From NCBI RefSeq assembly GCF_023035675.1, contig NZ_CP073137.1, positions 1 through 29,472 on the forward strand: a stretch of 29,472 nucleotides of DNA, read 5' to 3'. A program made the translations under genes and the position numbers. The DNA comes from Borrelia hermsii DAH. Lineage in GTDB: Bacteria; Spirochaetota; Spirochaetia; Borreliales; Borreliaceae. The notes under the pieces are model-generated. The model saw only the letters and a program-made list of their open reading frames with translations, had not been told where the DNA came from and searched no databases. Below, piece after piece: positions 7,091-15,700 of this stretch (position 1 is the first letter of the stretch; every line of letters begins with the position of its first letter).

Positions 7091-7693
7091 TTAATTAAAA
7101 GTAATAATTTCTATGTTTTCATTATTTGTAATTTTTAAGACACGTCCTATAGGAATGAGATTTTTTATAAATGCATAAATTGAGTGTGAATATCCTTTAG
7201 GAAGGAAATTGAATGTTAAAAATTTATATGCCGTTTTAAATCCTTTTTTTGTTTGATGTAATCGAATACGTTTTGGTTTATGCCCTTTAACGGTGCTAGG
7301 AGAGATAAAGGAAATAAAGTTAGTTTTTATCCTGTTTAATAATTTTATGTTAATTACACCAGCTTGTGGGGTAGTAACTTCAATATCGACATTTAAGAAG
7401 GCCTTAAAAAGTCTTATAAATGATTCATCAGTGCCAATATGACGTAAAGCAAAAAGTACACTATCAATGTTTGCTACAAGTGATTCGAGTGGTTGGCTTT
7501 CAGAGTAAAAGATTCTAAATAGATTGGATAACCAAATGGCAATAAAACGTGATGAGCAGTGGCGTGTAGCAGTAATGCTTGTGAAATTAGAATTTAGACT
7601 TTTTAGTTCTAGGTACATTGTATTTGCATACTCTAATTCATTTTGTATGAACTTTTCAACCCCAGTATCTTGAAGATGGATGGGTATTTGCAT
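7091..7693 (-). CDS. Baseplate protein, P2 gpI-like position (DUF735)
   Basis: 200-residue protein directly after the J-like baseplate gene and before the fibre gene, exactly where P2 gpI or its Mu equivalent sits. N-terminal helices (residues 10-95) are followed by a mixed region with many Lys and Arg (KGHKPKRIRLHQTKKGFK). No enzymatic motif. It resembles the Borrelia DUF735 family. Its probable role is joining the tail fibre to the baseplate edge; this is inferred from gene order, not from a visible motif. Start ATG with an AAAGGAG site. Confidence 0.7.
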   Translation of the reverse strand: MQIPIHLQDTGVEKFIQNELEYANTMYLELKSLNSNFTSITATRHCSSRFIAIWLSNLFRIFYSESQPLESLVANIDSVLFALRHIGTDESFIRLFKAFLNVDIEVTTPQAGVINIKLLNRIKTNFISFISPSTVKGHKPKRIRLHQTKKGFKTAYKFLTFNFLPKGYSHSIYAFIKNLIPIGRVLKITNNENIEIITFN

Positions 7694-7707
7694 TTTTAAT
7701 AGCTCCT

Positions 7708-8586
7708 TTAAGTTGTAATGTCAATGATTAATCTGTCAGTAAGATTGAAGATAAGTATTTCCTCAGGCTTAACTTCAATATTAGTATTTTCCTTAAATTC
7801 TGAATCAGTAATGCTTGCAATTTTAGTGTCATCTGTGTCTTTAATGCAAGCATATATTTTCATACTCTTAATTCCCTTAATCTCATTAACAGGAGCTATA
7901 AAATCTTGATATTCAAAGCTGATACCCATATCAGGATAGTTATTAGTTACAATACGTTTGTATATATCTCTTATTTGCATGTCTATGTTAAGATATATGT
8001 GATTCTTAAGATCAAGTTGATATTTTACTTTAAGGTATACGTATTTTTTCTTTCCTAAAGATATTTTATAGCTTTTGAGTTGATTATGAGTGTTAAGGCC
8101 ATCAATTGTGATACTACCATTAAAGAGTGTACCTACAGGCATAGTTGAATAAAGCACTTTCCAAAGTTTGGCTTTAAATGTAGAATCAGTGATATCAGTT
8201 TTACTAGAATTTAGTAAAGAGTCATTTAATATAAGATAAATATCAGCTGTTCCGGCTTTAGAATCAATATTGACGTACTCTATTTCTTTAAGTTTAAGCA
8301 ATGATGAACGAACCGCATCAAAGGTAGTACTCTTAACACTTATGTGCTCTTCGATTGCCTTAAAGTATTCGCCACCGGGACTTACTTTAGAGAAAAATGA
8401 ATTAAGTTCATCAATGATTTGTTCTTCAATTGTTGCAAGTGAGGTTGCAATAATATTATAAATGGAGGATGGGTCATTATTAATGACAATCCCATGCATA
8501 TCTCGTAAGTATGCTCGTTTGGCATTAACTATTTGTTGGATATTCTGTTTTAGAATACCAAAATCAGGATCAAAAAGAATGCTCAT
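7708..8586 (-). CDS. Baseplate J-like wedge protein (DUF276)
   Basis: 292-residue protein with the features of J-like baseplate proteins: an N-terminal region with DPSSIYNIIATSLATIEEQI (about 38-57) and a following PGGEYFKAIEEHISV segment, where the family has its conserved Gly and Leu pattern, then alternating strands in the second half. It overlaps the gp25-like gene by 4 nt, the standard W-J-I order of contractile tails. It would form the wedges of the baseplate ring. The fit to DUF276, the Borrelia J-like family, is good by pattern and length. Confidence 0.8.
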   Translation of the reverse strand: MSILFDPDFGILKQNIQQIVNAKRAYLRDMHGIVINNDPSSIYNIIATSLATIEEQIIDELNSFFSKVSPGGEYFKAIEEHISVKSTTFDAVRSSLLKLKEIEYVNIDSKAGTADIYLILNDSLLNSSKTDITDSTFKAKLWKVLYSTMPVGTLFNGSITIDGLNTHNQLKSYKISLGKKKYVYLKVKYQLDLKNHIYLNIDMQIRDIYKRIVTNNYPDMGISFEYQDFIAPVNEIKGIKSMKIYACIKDTDDTKIASITDSEFKENTNIEVKPEEILIFNLTDRLIIDITT

Positions 8587-8915
8587 ATTCTAATCTCCAT
8601 ATTTAAAGTGTCGTTTGCAAATTCAAATATAATGTTTAATGTGTTATTTTTAGTAATTGTTTCAATGTTGACAACATCAATTTTGAGGTCTTGTATAATG
8701 CTTGAAAAGTAAGTTTTAATTTGTGTTAAAGAGCTTGTCTTAGCAAACCTTGTAAAGAAATTATAATCAAATCCCCAATTAGGAGCATTCTTAAGACTAC
8801 CCTTTGGAGTTCTTAAAAATATAAATAAACGTTGCTTTTGTTCATTTATTCCACTAGTTAATGCTAAGTCTTTTTTAAAAACCAAATTAAATTGATTGTC
8901 AATCTGTAAATCCAA
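8583..8915 (-). CDS. gp25/gpW-like baseplate wedge protein
   Basis: 110-residue protein with the gp25-like layout: an N-terminal FNLVFKKDLALTSGINEQKQ segment, a middle TPKGSLKNAPNWGFDYNFF in which the P-G and W-G-x-D/N turns are characteristic, and a C-terminal beta hairpin. gp25-like proteins start sheath assembly on the baseplate. The start is TTG at 8915: an AAAAGG site lies 7 nt upstream and an in-frame TAA sits just before it, so no earlier start is possible. It overlaps the J-like gene by 4 nt. About 70 nt without a gene separate it from the spike gene. Confidence 0.8.
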   Translation of the reverse strand: MDLQIDNQFNLVFKKDLALTSGINEQKQRLFIFLRTPKGSLKNAPNWGFDYNFFTRFAKTSSLTQIKTYFSSIIQDLKIDVVNIETITKNNTLNIIFEFANDTLNMEIRI

Positions 8916-8985
8916 TCTTTAACCTTTTAATGATTCTAATTTAACCTTTAACCGGTAGTAAATATAGCACTATTTTGGCAAAAAC

Positions 8986-9528
8986 CTATTTTAGTAACAT
9001 ATTTATTTTAGTTGTAATTTTTACAAGATTGCTGTAAAAGCTAGGTTCAACACTAGCATTTCCAATGACCCGTAAATTTTGTAGACAAGAAACAATTTCT
9101 TCTAATACTGCCCTTAAGCTTGTATTGTTAGCTTTAATGTCTATGGGGTTTTGTATGTCAATTGCAAAGTCATTAACTTTGATAGTAGCATTTTGCATGT
9201 TAATTGGCCTTAGAATATAAAAATAGTTTTTGTCAAAATAATGATTATCATCCTCATTAAAAAGGTTAATACTACTTTGAAGTAAGATTACCCCGTCATT
9301 TTCTTTAAGATTAAAATGCATGTTTGATATATTGCGTGTCTTAATTTCTAAGTCTGTGTGTCCAGAGAGCAAAACAACACCTTCTTGTGTAGAGGCGTTA
9401 AAAGATTTGATTATTCCTATTTTAGAGATAAAAATGTTTCTATAAGTCCATAGTTTTATTTCTTCTTGTGTTAACGGGGAGCCTTTCATTTGGCTATTCA
9501 TTCTGTATATTTCATAATTCAAGTTCAT
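8986..9528 (-). CDS. Tail spike / baseplate puncturing protein (DUF777-like)
   Basis: 180-residue protein. Residues about 33-110 look like a small beta barrel (IGIIKSFNASTQEGVVLLSG, and further strands), as in OB-fold spike proteins (gpV type), followed by beta strands and a helical C-terminus. It lies between the hub-like gene (stop adjacent, 1 nt) and the gp25-like gene, the usual place of a spike gene. Family recall: DUF777 of cp32. Expected role is to tip the tail tube and pierce the envelope. No His-rich metal-binding tip is visible, unlike gpV. Confidence 0.65.
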   Translation of the reverse strand: MNLNYEIYRMNSQMKGSPLTQEEIKLWTYRNIFISKIGIIKSFNASTQEGVVLLSGHTDLEIKTRNISNMHFNLKENDGVILLQSSINLFNEDDNHYFDKNYFYILRPINMQNATIKVNDFAIDIQNPIDIKANNTSLRAVLEEIVSCLQNLRVIGNASVEPSFYSNLVKITTKINMLLK

Positions 9529-10515
9529 TTATTTAGCTGTCCCATTTATTTCTAAGTAATTAGAGTCATCATAAAGCTTAAGGATAAGTGAGCATTCACC
9601 AGTATTGCTTAAGATAGCATTAGACTCTATAATACTGCTCTTAACTTCTTTTCCAAGCGAGTCAATGAATTTTACCCTGTCACCAACTTTCAGTTTGTGT
9701 GTGTACATAACTTTGGCATTCCAATATATAAATCTTATACTTAAAGTACTGCCAATAGTAATCTCTTGTTGAGGAATAAACTCAAGACCAAAATCTTCAA
9801 GAGGTAGATAATTTGTATTTTGCTCTGCAGGTGTGGCGTTAGTAAAAATGTAATTACACTCAACATGAGTGTTCCCGAGAGCCGATTCTTTAATAAGTTG
9901 TGTATGCTCCTTAGGTACAATATCTGTTCTAACACTTTGAACATACTTTTTAGTTATCTTTTCAAGAAACTCAAGAGGAGTATTTGCACAAAAACTTTCT
10001 GTTATAATTTTTGTTCTCTCAGCATAGCTCATATTGATAATGCATTTACCAGGAAAAGCTGATTTAATTGCATTCTCTACACTCATTCCCTGGAATTGAT
10101 TTATTTTAAGCTTGCGATTGAAATAATTACTTTTTGTTGCCAAATGAATTTCAAGGTCAACACTAAAATCTCCATTGGGATAATCAGTACTCATAGGAAC
10201 ACCCAAATAACCTGCCATAATAAAGTCATAATCTTTAGAGTCTGCGAACTTTTTATAAGATATTTTTACAATATCTCCTTCATTTACATTATCAGTAAAG
10301 TCTATAGGTAGGTTCCAAAGGGTTAGCTTGCTTTTCTTTGCACACACATAATTGTTACTTGAGTACATATCAGATATTGATATGTCAATGTGTATTCCAT
10401 CTTCAGTTTTAATTATAATTTTAGGCTTTTCTTCTGATGTGATATTCTTAGTGCTAGTTTTACTTGGATTATAAAATTCGATTTTGAAGTCGTATTTGAT
10501 AAGTCTACATTCCAT
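9529..10515 (-). CDS. Tail hub protein, late-control-D-like position (DUF693)
   Basis: 328-residue protein. A beta-rich first part (about 5-125: IDISISDMYSSNNYVCAKKS, GDIVKISYKKFADSKDYDFI, GYLGVP) resembles hub domains built on tube-like folds. A helical insertion follows (FQGMSVENAIKSAFPGKC), then the segment LEFLEKITKKYV that gpD-like hubs show, and a final beta domain with KVGDRVKFIDS. It sits between the DUF792 gene and the spike gene, where contractile phages encode the hub. DUF693 is the likely family name. Role inferred from order and fold pattern. Confidence 0.7.
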   Translation of the reverse strand: MECRLIKYDFKIEFYNPSKTSTKNITSEEKPKIIIKTEDGIHIDISISDMYSSNNYVCAKKSKLTLWNLPIDFTDNVNEGDIVKISYKKFADSKDYDFIMAGYLGVPMSTDYPNGDFSVDLEIHLATKSNYFNRKLKINQFQGMSVENAIKSAFPGKCIINMSYAERTKIITESFCANTPLEFLEKITKKYVQSVRTDIVPKEHTQLIKESALGNTHVECNYIFTNATPAEQNTNYLPLEDFGLEFIPQQEITIGSTLSIRFIYWNAKVMYTHKLKVGDRVKFIDSLGKEVKSSIIESNAILSNTGECSLILKLYDDSNYLEINGTAK

Positions 10516-10519
10516 GAAG

Positions 10520-11155
10520 TTATCCTTTATATATTGAAAATGTTTTAAGAACTTCTAAGGTAAGACTAATTTCAACCTCATCAAGGTATACTGTGTCCTT
10601 AAGGGTAAGAGAGGTAATTGCAACAATACCCCTAAATCCTAAAGTTGGACTGTAGAAACTAAATGGTACACTCTCTTCAACTCTATTAATAAGTTGTTGT
10701 TTTGCCAGATTACTGGTATGAGGAAAGATTAACTTTCCAAAAGCCGTATTAGCCGAGAATTTAAGCAGTTCCTTATAAGCACTAGTTAATACAGCATTAT
10801 TTAATGTGATAACTTCACCAGTGAAAGTTGGATTGTAACTTACATATTCAGATTTACGTGTGTAGTAGTCAATTACAGGACGCTTTGAACATGTTGTGGT
10901 GTAAGTTGTGCTAATTAGTTCAGTTTTGGGTAAGATGAAAAATCCTTGTGGAACGTATCCCAGTCCCTTAAAGTCCATCCTTGGACATAAACTTAAGAAG
11001 TTATATGCCATAAACACACTAGAAATTTCATTGAATGTTTCTTTAAGGATACTTGTTACTTGTGATGGAGTAAGCTTTAAGAAGTCTAGTGTTGCCTTTA
11101 CTGGTGCTGTGTCTTTATATTTATGAATGAAGTCTGTTGTAAGCTGTGGTATCAT
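10520..11155 (-). CDS. Tail protein following tape measure (DUF792, Dit-like or hub-adaptor position)
   Basis: 211-residue protein of mixed fold located between the tape measure and hub genes. The second half holds a beta-rich block (TFTGEVITLNNAVLTSAYKE, followed near the end by GIVAITSLTLKDTVYLDEVE) like the adaptor proteins that link tube and hub. There are no catalytic motifs, signal or membrane segments. Start ATG with AAGGAG, only 13 nt after the tape measure stop and 4 nt before the hub gene. Probable Borrelia family DUF792; function inferred from position. Confidence 0.65.
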   Translation of the reverse strand: MIPQLTTDFIHKYKDTAPVKATLDFLKLTPSQVTSILKETFNEISSVFMAYNFLSLCPRMDFKGLGYVPQGFFILPKTELISTTYTTTCSKRPVIDYYTRKSEYVSYNPTFTGEVITLNNAVLTSAYKELLKFSANTAFGKLIFPHTSNLAKQQLINRVEESVPFSFYSPTLGFRGIVAITSLTLKDTVYLDEVEISLTLEVLKTFSIYKG

Positions 11156-11168
11156 ATTTAAATGCTCC

Positions 11169-12515
11169 TTAAGGTGTTCTTATGCTTGCGTCTGTTTCTA
11201 ATTTTGATTCAGTATCAGTACTTAAGAGTGGTGAATGGCTTTTATCTGTTGTAGGTTTTGAACCAAATAACCATTTGTATGCCCAATTAGGCAGTGTTAA
11301 TTTTAGAATTTGATTTCCAAGCTTTATAAGCCATTCGTTAATGTCACCGAAAAAACTTTTAATTCCGTCTATTATGGGCTCAACAATATGTGTTTTGACG
11401 GTAAAACCTGTTAACCATTTAGCTATGGTTTCTATTTTTTCCAACATGGGTTGGAATACACTAGCTGAAAGTTTTCCAAATGAATCTTGAGCTTTATCCA
11501 GACTATCCTTAATTTTTTCAGCTTCACTAGCATAAGTAGGAAACTCAAGAGAGTTCCAGTCCTTAATAATTTCTTTTAATTTGTCTGTTCTGTAATCAAA
11601 GGTATAACCAGTTGCTACTCTGTCATATTCCATTTCGGCTCGTTCATTATATTTATCAGTAAATTTATTAAATGAACTCATAATGTTATAAAGAGAACCG
11701 CTTTTGCCTTGCAAGAATTCTGCTACTGCAGTAATAGCAGAATTCTTATCACCAACAACCCCGGTAGATTTAAGCTTTGCAGCAAATGCTACAGCCTGCT
11801 TAAGATTATCGTCATTGTTTTGACCTAAGTGTTGTAATACTTTTCTAAGAGTCCCAGCAGAGTTGAGAAAATCTTCTCTTTCAATGCTGTTCCCAAAACC
11901 AGGTATGCCTTGAAGCATGCTATCAAGTTTGCTCTTTTCATTTGTTTTAAATACTCTTGAAGTAATTAAGTCAAGCTTTTGAAATCTAGCATCATTAAGT
12001 ATAGATTTTTTTGCAAAATTCAAGATATCACCAATACCACTTTGAAAGGTATGACCCACTATATGTCCAAGAGCAGTTCCAGTAGCAATTTTCAAAATGC
12101 TACCGCCTTTAAGAATACTTTTTTGGATAGCTTTGTGAAGTATTGTTTCCTTATGCTTGCCACTTTTCATTTCTTCATATTCTAATCGTCTTCGGTCTTT
12201 ACTTGACATAAGTGAACGCTTGAATGCTTTTTTTCTAGCTTCTTCAAATTTGTATCCTAGCTTAACAAGTTTTTTAGTTTCAGTAAATCTAAACTTTTCT
12301 ACCCTTTCTCGTAATTTCTCATATTTGGTTTGTTTGGCTAGTTCACGTTTCTTCTCAGATAAGTTATGTTTTAAGATATCTTTAGTGCTCTTTAGAGAAG
12401 ATTTTTTAGGTTTAATTAAATGTTCTAGTTTAGAAATGTCTTTTTCTAATGATTTGCGAGTTGATGCATGATCTAGCACTCCTGTAAATTTAATTGTAAA
12501 TTTTGGAGTATTCAT
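11169..12515 (-). CDS. Tape measure protein (DUF759)
   Basis: 448-residue protein. Residues 15-145 are highly charged and helical (repeated Lys/Arg/Glu, probable coiled coil). A small hydrophobic Gly/Ala-rich segment follows (LKIATGTALGHIVGHTFQSG, about 141-160), then long amphipathic helices and a membrane-like region near residues 360-420. It comes directly after the tail chaperone pair and before the hub genes, the constant place of the tape measure. It is short for a tape measure; by the usual rule of about 1.5 angstroms per residue it implies a tail of roughly 65 nm or less. It overlaps the upstream gene by 4 nt. Confidence 0.8.
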   Translation of the reverse strand: MNTPKFTIKFTGVLDHASTRKSLEKDISKLEHLIKPKKSSLKSTKDILKHNLSEKKRELAKQTKYEKLRERVEKFRFTETKKLVKLGYKFEEARKKAFKRSLMSSKDRRRLEYEEMKSGKHKETILHKAIQKSILKGGSILKIATGTALGHIVGHTFQSGIGDILNFAKKSILNDARFQKLDLITSRVFKTNEKSKLDSMLQGIPGFGNSIEREDFLNSAGTLRKVLQHLGQNNDDNLKQAVAFAAKLKSTGVVGDKNSAITAVAEFLQGKSGSLYNIMSSFNKFTDKYNERAEMEYDRVATGYTFDYRTDKLKEIIKDWNSLEFPTYASEAEKIKDSLDKAQDSFGKLSASVFQPMLEKIETIAKWLTGFTVKTHIVEPIIDGIKSFFGDINEWLIKLGNQILKLTLPNWAYKWLFGSKPTTDKSHSPLLSTDTESKLETDASIRTP

Positions 12516-12742
12516 AACATTCCCTTAGAGAGAGTCATTTCAAATATTTGCTTTTCAAGTTTCAGATTCGATATTTTGTAAACCTCATTTAGTTCTTCGT
12601 AGTTCAATGTTTTGACTTCATTTAAAGTGCAAATACCCATGATAACAGGAAAGAAATATTTGTTTTGTTTTATCTCTTCAAGTAACTTAAAATATTCAAG
12701 TTTGGTTTCATTAAAGATTTTACTTCCATTATGGATTTTCAT
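12512..12742 (-). CDS. Small tail assembly chaperone partner (DUF1322-like)
   Basis: 76-residue helical protein starting at ATG 12742 inside the end of the preceding gene (14-nt overlap, +1 frame relative to it) and overlapping the tape measure gene by 4 nt. Two overlapping small genes between tube and tape measure are the usual signature of tail assembly chaperones, often joined by a ribosomal frameshift. The sequence (KLEYFKLLEEIKQNKYFFPV, then LNYEELNEVYK) suggests a small helical bundle. DUF1322 is my best family recall. Confidence 0.65.
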   Translation of the reverse strand: MKIHNGSKIFNETKLEYFKLLEEIKQNKYFFPVIMGICTLNEVKTLNYEELNEVYKISNLKLEKQIFEMTLSKGML

Positions 12743-13187
12743 CCTGTATCCCCATTGATGTTTGTTGTGACTTGATATTTTGTATTATCTGTTCATAATT
12801 CCAACTATCATTAATGTAATCAAATTGTACAAATCCATCAGCATTATTTAGATAATGGCTTAAGTAAACTAAAGTTGGTTTCTTAAAGTCAGGATCTGAT
12901 TTGAATACATCAAACTGAATTGAGTAAAGTATGTACTTAAGATAATCTTTGTAGTAAGTAATGTACTCTCTATTTTCATTTAAAATAAAGTAAAATTCAT
13001 CTAAAAAGCCAGGTTTAATCATAAGGTCTGTTATTGCTCTTAAGTATTCAAGATTATTAAGTTTTTTGATGCCTTCATTTTGTGAAAATCCTAATATAGA
13101 GTCCCATTCGTAAACGGGCAGTACTCTTACTTCAAATGTAAAAGTCTTATCTTTAGTTAATATATTCATTTTGTAACGCGTAATCAT
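12729..13187 (-). CDS. Tail assembly chaperone-like protein (DUF1473)
   Basis: 152-residue protein in the gpG-like slot between tail tube and tape measure. It starts with beta strands (MNILTKDKTFTFEVRVLPVY, residues 8-27) and continues with helices carrying many Asn and Tyr residues. The start ATG has AAGGAGG. The C-terminal codons run 14 nt into the next gene. In tailed phages such proteins coat the tape measure before tube polymerisation. The sequence ATG GGG ATA close to the overlap would allow a +1 slip into the next frame. DUF1473 from memory. Confidence 0.68.
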   Translation of the reverse strand: MITRYKMNILTKDKTFTFEVRVLPVYEWDSILGFSQNEGIKKLNNLEYLRAITDLMIKPGFLDEFYFILNENREYITYYKDYLKYILYSIQFDVFKSDPDFKKPTLVYLSHYLNNADGFVQFDYINDSWNYEQIIQNIKSQQTSMGIQDENP

Positions 13188-13211
13188 AAAATCCTCCTTA
13201 AGCGTTCAAAA

Positions 13212-13631
13212 TTAGGTGTTTACTGTGCAGTTAACCGCTCTGATTTCAAATGTAACCTTTTCAGCTTCAGCAGAATAACTTCTTGAAGGTTCTTCTGCAA
13301 AAAATGCATATTGAGATACAATTTTGATGTCTTCTAAGTCATTGAATACTAAATCTAACATCTTTGCAGTTTTACTTTGATGAGTATTATAAAATTGGTC
13401 TTTTGAAAGCTTTGTTAGCAATTTGTACTCATAAGATCCAATTGTAACTTCAATATTGAATATGAAAGTAATGGTTCTAGGATCCCTGAAGCTAACTACG
13501 GGGAAACCCCTATCTTCACTGCTAGCTACCGCTCTTGTTGTAGGTTCACTTGTAAGTTCTAACTTACCACCTTGAACTTCATTCCCACCAATTGAAAAAA
13601 ATATGTTCCTTAAATCATAGTATTGTTCCAT
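13212..13631 (-). CDS. Tail tube protein (DUF1463-like)
   Basis: 139-residue protein that follows the sheath gene, as tube proteins do. The pattern is beta-sandwich-like (FSIGGNEVQGGKLELTSEPT, then a VVSFRDPRTITFIFNIEVTI strand pair), similar to tube proteins that stack as hexamers. I start it at ATG 13631, which stands 8 nt after GGAG; an in-frame TTG at 13637 is too close to that site and overlaps the sheath stop. The sheath stop lies 3 nt before. Function inferred from order and fold pattern; DUF1463 is the likely family. Confidence 0.72.
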   Translation of the reverse strand: MEQYYDLRNIFFSIGGNEVQGGKLELTSEPTTRAVASSEDRGFPVVSFRDPRTITFIFNIEVTIGSYEYKLLTKLSKDQFYNTHQSKTAKMLDLVFNDLEDIKIVSQYAFFAEEPSRSYSAEAEKVTFEIRAVNCTVNT

Positions 13632-13633
13632 TC

Positions 13634-14761
13634 TCAATTCTCCTTCAAGCTATTTAGATAACTATTTATATCTTGTGCTGTAATGTTTAAAAGGACAGCG
13701 TTCATAGAGTGGTTATAAGTAATCTCTATTGATAAGAAAAGCTTTAGCTCGGGTGTTGGTGATATGTGAATCTTAAGCTTGGAGTAAGCAACAATAATAT
13801 TCCTATCAATGAAACGTTTAAGCATACATTCAACAGCAGCACTGTAAGCATTATCTCTTTTTCCTGAGAGTTGTAGTTCTGATAGTTTACTATTCTGTCT
13901 ACCATTAACATTCCATACTCTAATAAGCTCGGATGTAAGTTCAGATTTGATATAATGATAAGTAAATATTTCGTCAATGGGAGTTCCTTCAAGAGTTACT
14001 CCTTCCTTAAAAGCCATAACACCATCAAGACCAGTCTCATTAAGCAATGAGTAAAAGTTAATATTAGCATTCCTAAGTTTACAGGTTATAGAATCATCAG
14101 TAATAGGACTCATACCGCTAAACTTAAGTCCATAAGGGTTTACAGCATGAAATATACTCGCTTCATGTAAGTATTTAGATATAAATCTTAAGTGTAAGTA
14201 TTCCTCTCCTTTAGAGTGGATAACAATAATTTTAGATTTAGAATTCGTACCATTTTTAAACAACTCTTTTATTTCAGATTCTTTTGTTGCAAATACAAAG
14301 AAGTGAGCAGGGTCTTTAAAATGAGTATAATCATCCTTATATATTGTAAGCCCATCACCACCATCACTGTTACTTGAATAAGTATTAATAAGGGCAACAA
14401 AAGTATATCTATTGTCTCTAAGTTGGGTTTTAATTGCCTTTGCTTCGGTTCCCTCTTTATATATAAGTAGCTTGACTGATCTAAGTCCGGCATCACCTGC
14501 TGAGAAGAATGCTTGCATTGCTTTTTTTAGGTATTCTCTCTCCTTATTAAATTCATCCTCACCATTACTTCCTTCTTTTTCAAGTGCCTCGATTTGTTTT
14601 TCAAAGCTATTTATATTTAAGTTTAATATCTTTACCTTAGGTGTTGAATCATTGAGTTTGATCTTTGCACATTTATACACTAGTAAGGGTGTATAGTAAC
14701 TTACATAGTTTATATCTAATTCAGAATGTGCCAAATTCACACTGATTGTATCTTGTGGCAT
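13634..14761 (-). CDS. Contractile tail sheath protein (DUF787)
   Basis: 375-residue protein. The second half has the pattern of sheath proteins: KLRNANINFYSLLNETGLDG (conserved N-N-F-Y core), then EGVTLEGTPIDEIFTYHYIK, a helix, and NAYSAAVECMLKRFIDRNII before a closing strand. Such proteins contract around the tube and drive it through the cell envelope. The start ATG has AAGGAGG at 9-nt spacing, and the gene overlaps the upstream one by 41 nt. It is followed by the tube gene. This is the main evidence that the virion is a myovirus, in line with published microscopy of phiBB-1. Family recall DUF787. Confidence 0.8.
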   Translation of the reverse strand: MPQDTISVNLAHSELDINYVSYYTPLLVYKCAKIKLNDSTPKVKILNLNINSFEKQIEALEKEGSNGEDEFNKEREYLKKAMQAFFSAGDAGLRSVKLLIYKEGTEAKAIKTQLRDNRYTFVALINTYSSNSDGGDGLTIYKDDYTHFKDPAHFFVFATKESEIKELFKNGTNSKSKIIVIHSKGEEYLHLRFISKYLHEASIFHAVNPYGLKFSGMSPITDDSITCKLRNANINFYSLLNETGLDGVMAFKEGVTLEGTPIDEIFTYHYIKSELTSELIRVWNVNGRQNSKLSELQLSGKRDNAYSAAVECMLKRFIDRNIIVAYSKLKIHISPTPELKLFLSIEITYNHSMNAVLLNITAQDINSYLNSLKEN

Positions 14762-15314
14762 TCTGTTCTTCCTCCTTAATTTGTTTTTCTTTTACTTGTA
14801 CATTAGCTTTAAAACCACAACTTGCAGAGTATGCTAACTTACTATAATTGCTTTCAATATCAATAAGACCAGAATTTTGCATATTGGTTGTAGCATAAAT
14901 GTAAAACTTTAGATCTATTTCATGAGTGCTTATACCTTCTTCAGGTTTGAATGTAAACCGTTGGGTACCTAAGTCATGTAAAAAATCACTAAATAACGTA
15001 TAAAGTGACATAAGTCTCTTATATGCATTCTTATTAACGTTTGCAAATGCCATGAAATAGATTTGGAAACAGATACCAAATTCATTTACATTTTTGTAAA
15101 ATGAACCGGTTCTTAAGTTGTGATTAAAGAGACCTAAGGTATTTTCAAATTTTATTGCAAGGATATTGGGCTTTTTTATTGTATGTTCAGACATGTATGG
15201 ATGGTTATGCGTATTTATAATATCAACATCAAGTTTATGAATGCTTGCAAATTTAGTGAAGTCTTTTAAAACTGATATTAGAGATTGATTTATAGTAGCA
15301 ATATCCAGTATCAT
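14721..15314 (-). CDS. Tail terminator / completion-like protein (DUF764)
   Basis: 197-residue mixed alpha-beta protein located immediately upstream of the sheath gene, a position normally held by tail terminator proteins. Central segments FGICFQIYFMAFANVNKNAY and ISTHEIDLKFYIYATTNMQN form alternating strands like those of gpU-type terminators. The start ATG overlaps the previous stop (ATGA) and the 3' end runs 41 nt into the sheath gene. The last 20 residues are Lys/Glu/Gln-rich. DUF764 is the likely family; role inferred from order. Confidence 0.65.
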   Translation of the reverse strand: MILDIATINQSLISVLKDFTKFASIHKLDVDIINTHNHPYMSEHTIKKPNILAIKFENTLGLFNHNLRTGSFYKNVNEFGICFQIYFMAFANVNKNAYKRLMSLYTLFSDFLHDLGTQRFTFKPEEGISTHEIDLKFYIYATTNMQNSGLIDIESNYSKLAYSASCGFKANVQVKEKQIKEEEQNATRYNQCEFGTF

Positions 15315-15700
15315 TCATTTATCCTATATTCAATGGTCTTAAGCATAAGTCCGCTGCAACTGAGTGGTACCTCAGGTGTTTTGCTACCCCTTCTCTTTTT
15401 TAAAGCAATTGTCTTAGGAGAGAGTGCAGGTTTTACTTTAGATGCTAATACGTAATTTTTATAATATTCTATAAATGCATTTCCCAAAGCATTCATACCA
15501 TTTTTAATGCCTTTATTAAATTCGTTATTCATATAATTGGTATTAACGTATTCTCTAAACTGAGAAGAATTAGCTACTTCAGTCAAGTGCTTACGTATAG
15601 GTAAATTCTTAGTACCCATTTCATGTATAAATGCTACCAAAGCACGTCCCCCAAACCAACCAATCTCTAATTCTACTTCTCTAAAACCTTTTATCTCCAT
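15311..15700 (-). CDS. Neck / tail completion protein (HK97 gp10-like pattern)
   Basis: 129-residue protein. The sequence FREVELEIGWFGGRALVAFI followed by HEMGTKNLPIRKHL, then LSPKTIALKKRRGSKTPEVP LSCSGLM, matches the arrangement of small phage head-tail joining proteins whose conserved element is an 'E-x-G-T…P-x-R' loop followed by 'L…T…K…L-x-x-T/S-G-x-L/M'. It lies between the DUF1506 gene and the terminator gene and overlaps both by a few bases. It probably contributes to joining tail to head. The match is by eye. Confidence 0.68.
   Translation of the reverse strand: MEIKGFREVELEIGWFGGRALVAFIHEMGTKNLPIRKHLTEVANSSQFREYVNTNYMNNEFNKGIKNGMNALGNAFIEYYKNYVLASKVKPALSPKTIALKKRRGSKTPEVPLSCSGLMLKTIEYRINE

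Noticed and set aside
7718..12471. Plus-strand frames of 60-104 codons opposite the late operon (for example 7718-7909, 11979-12185, 12157-12471)
   Set aside because: They lie antisense to well-supported tail genes, lack ribosome-binding sites, and show hydrophobic, Ser/Leu-rich composition expected from reversed AT-rich coding sequence.
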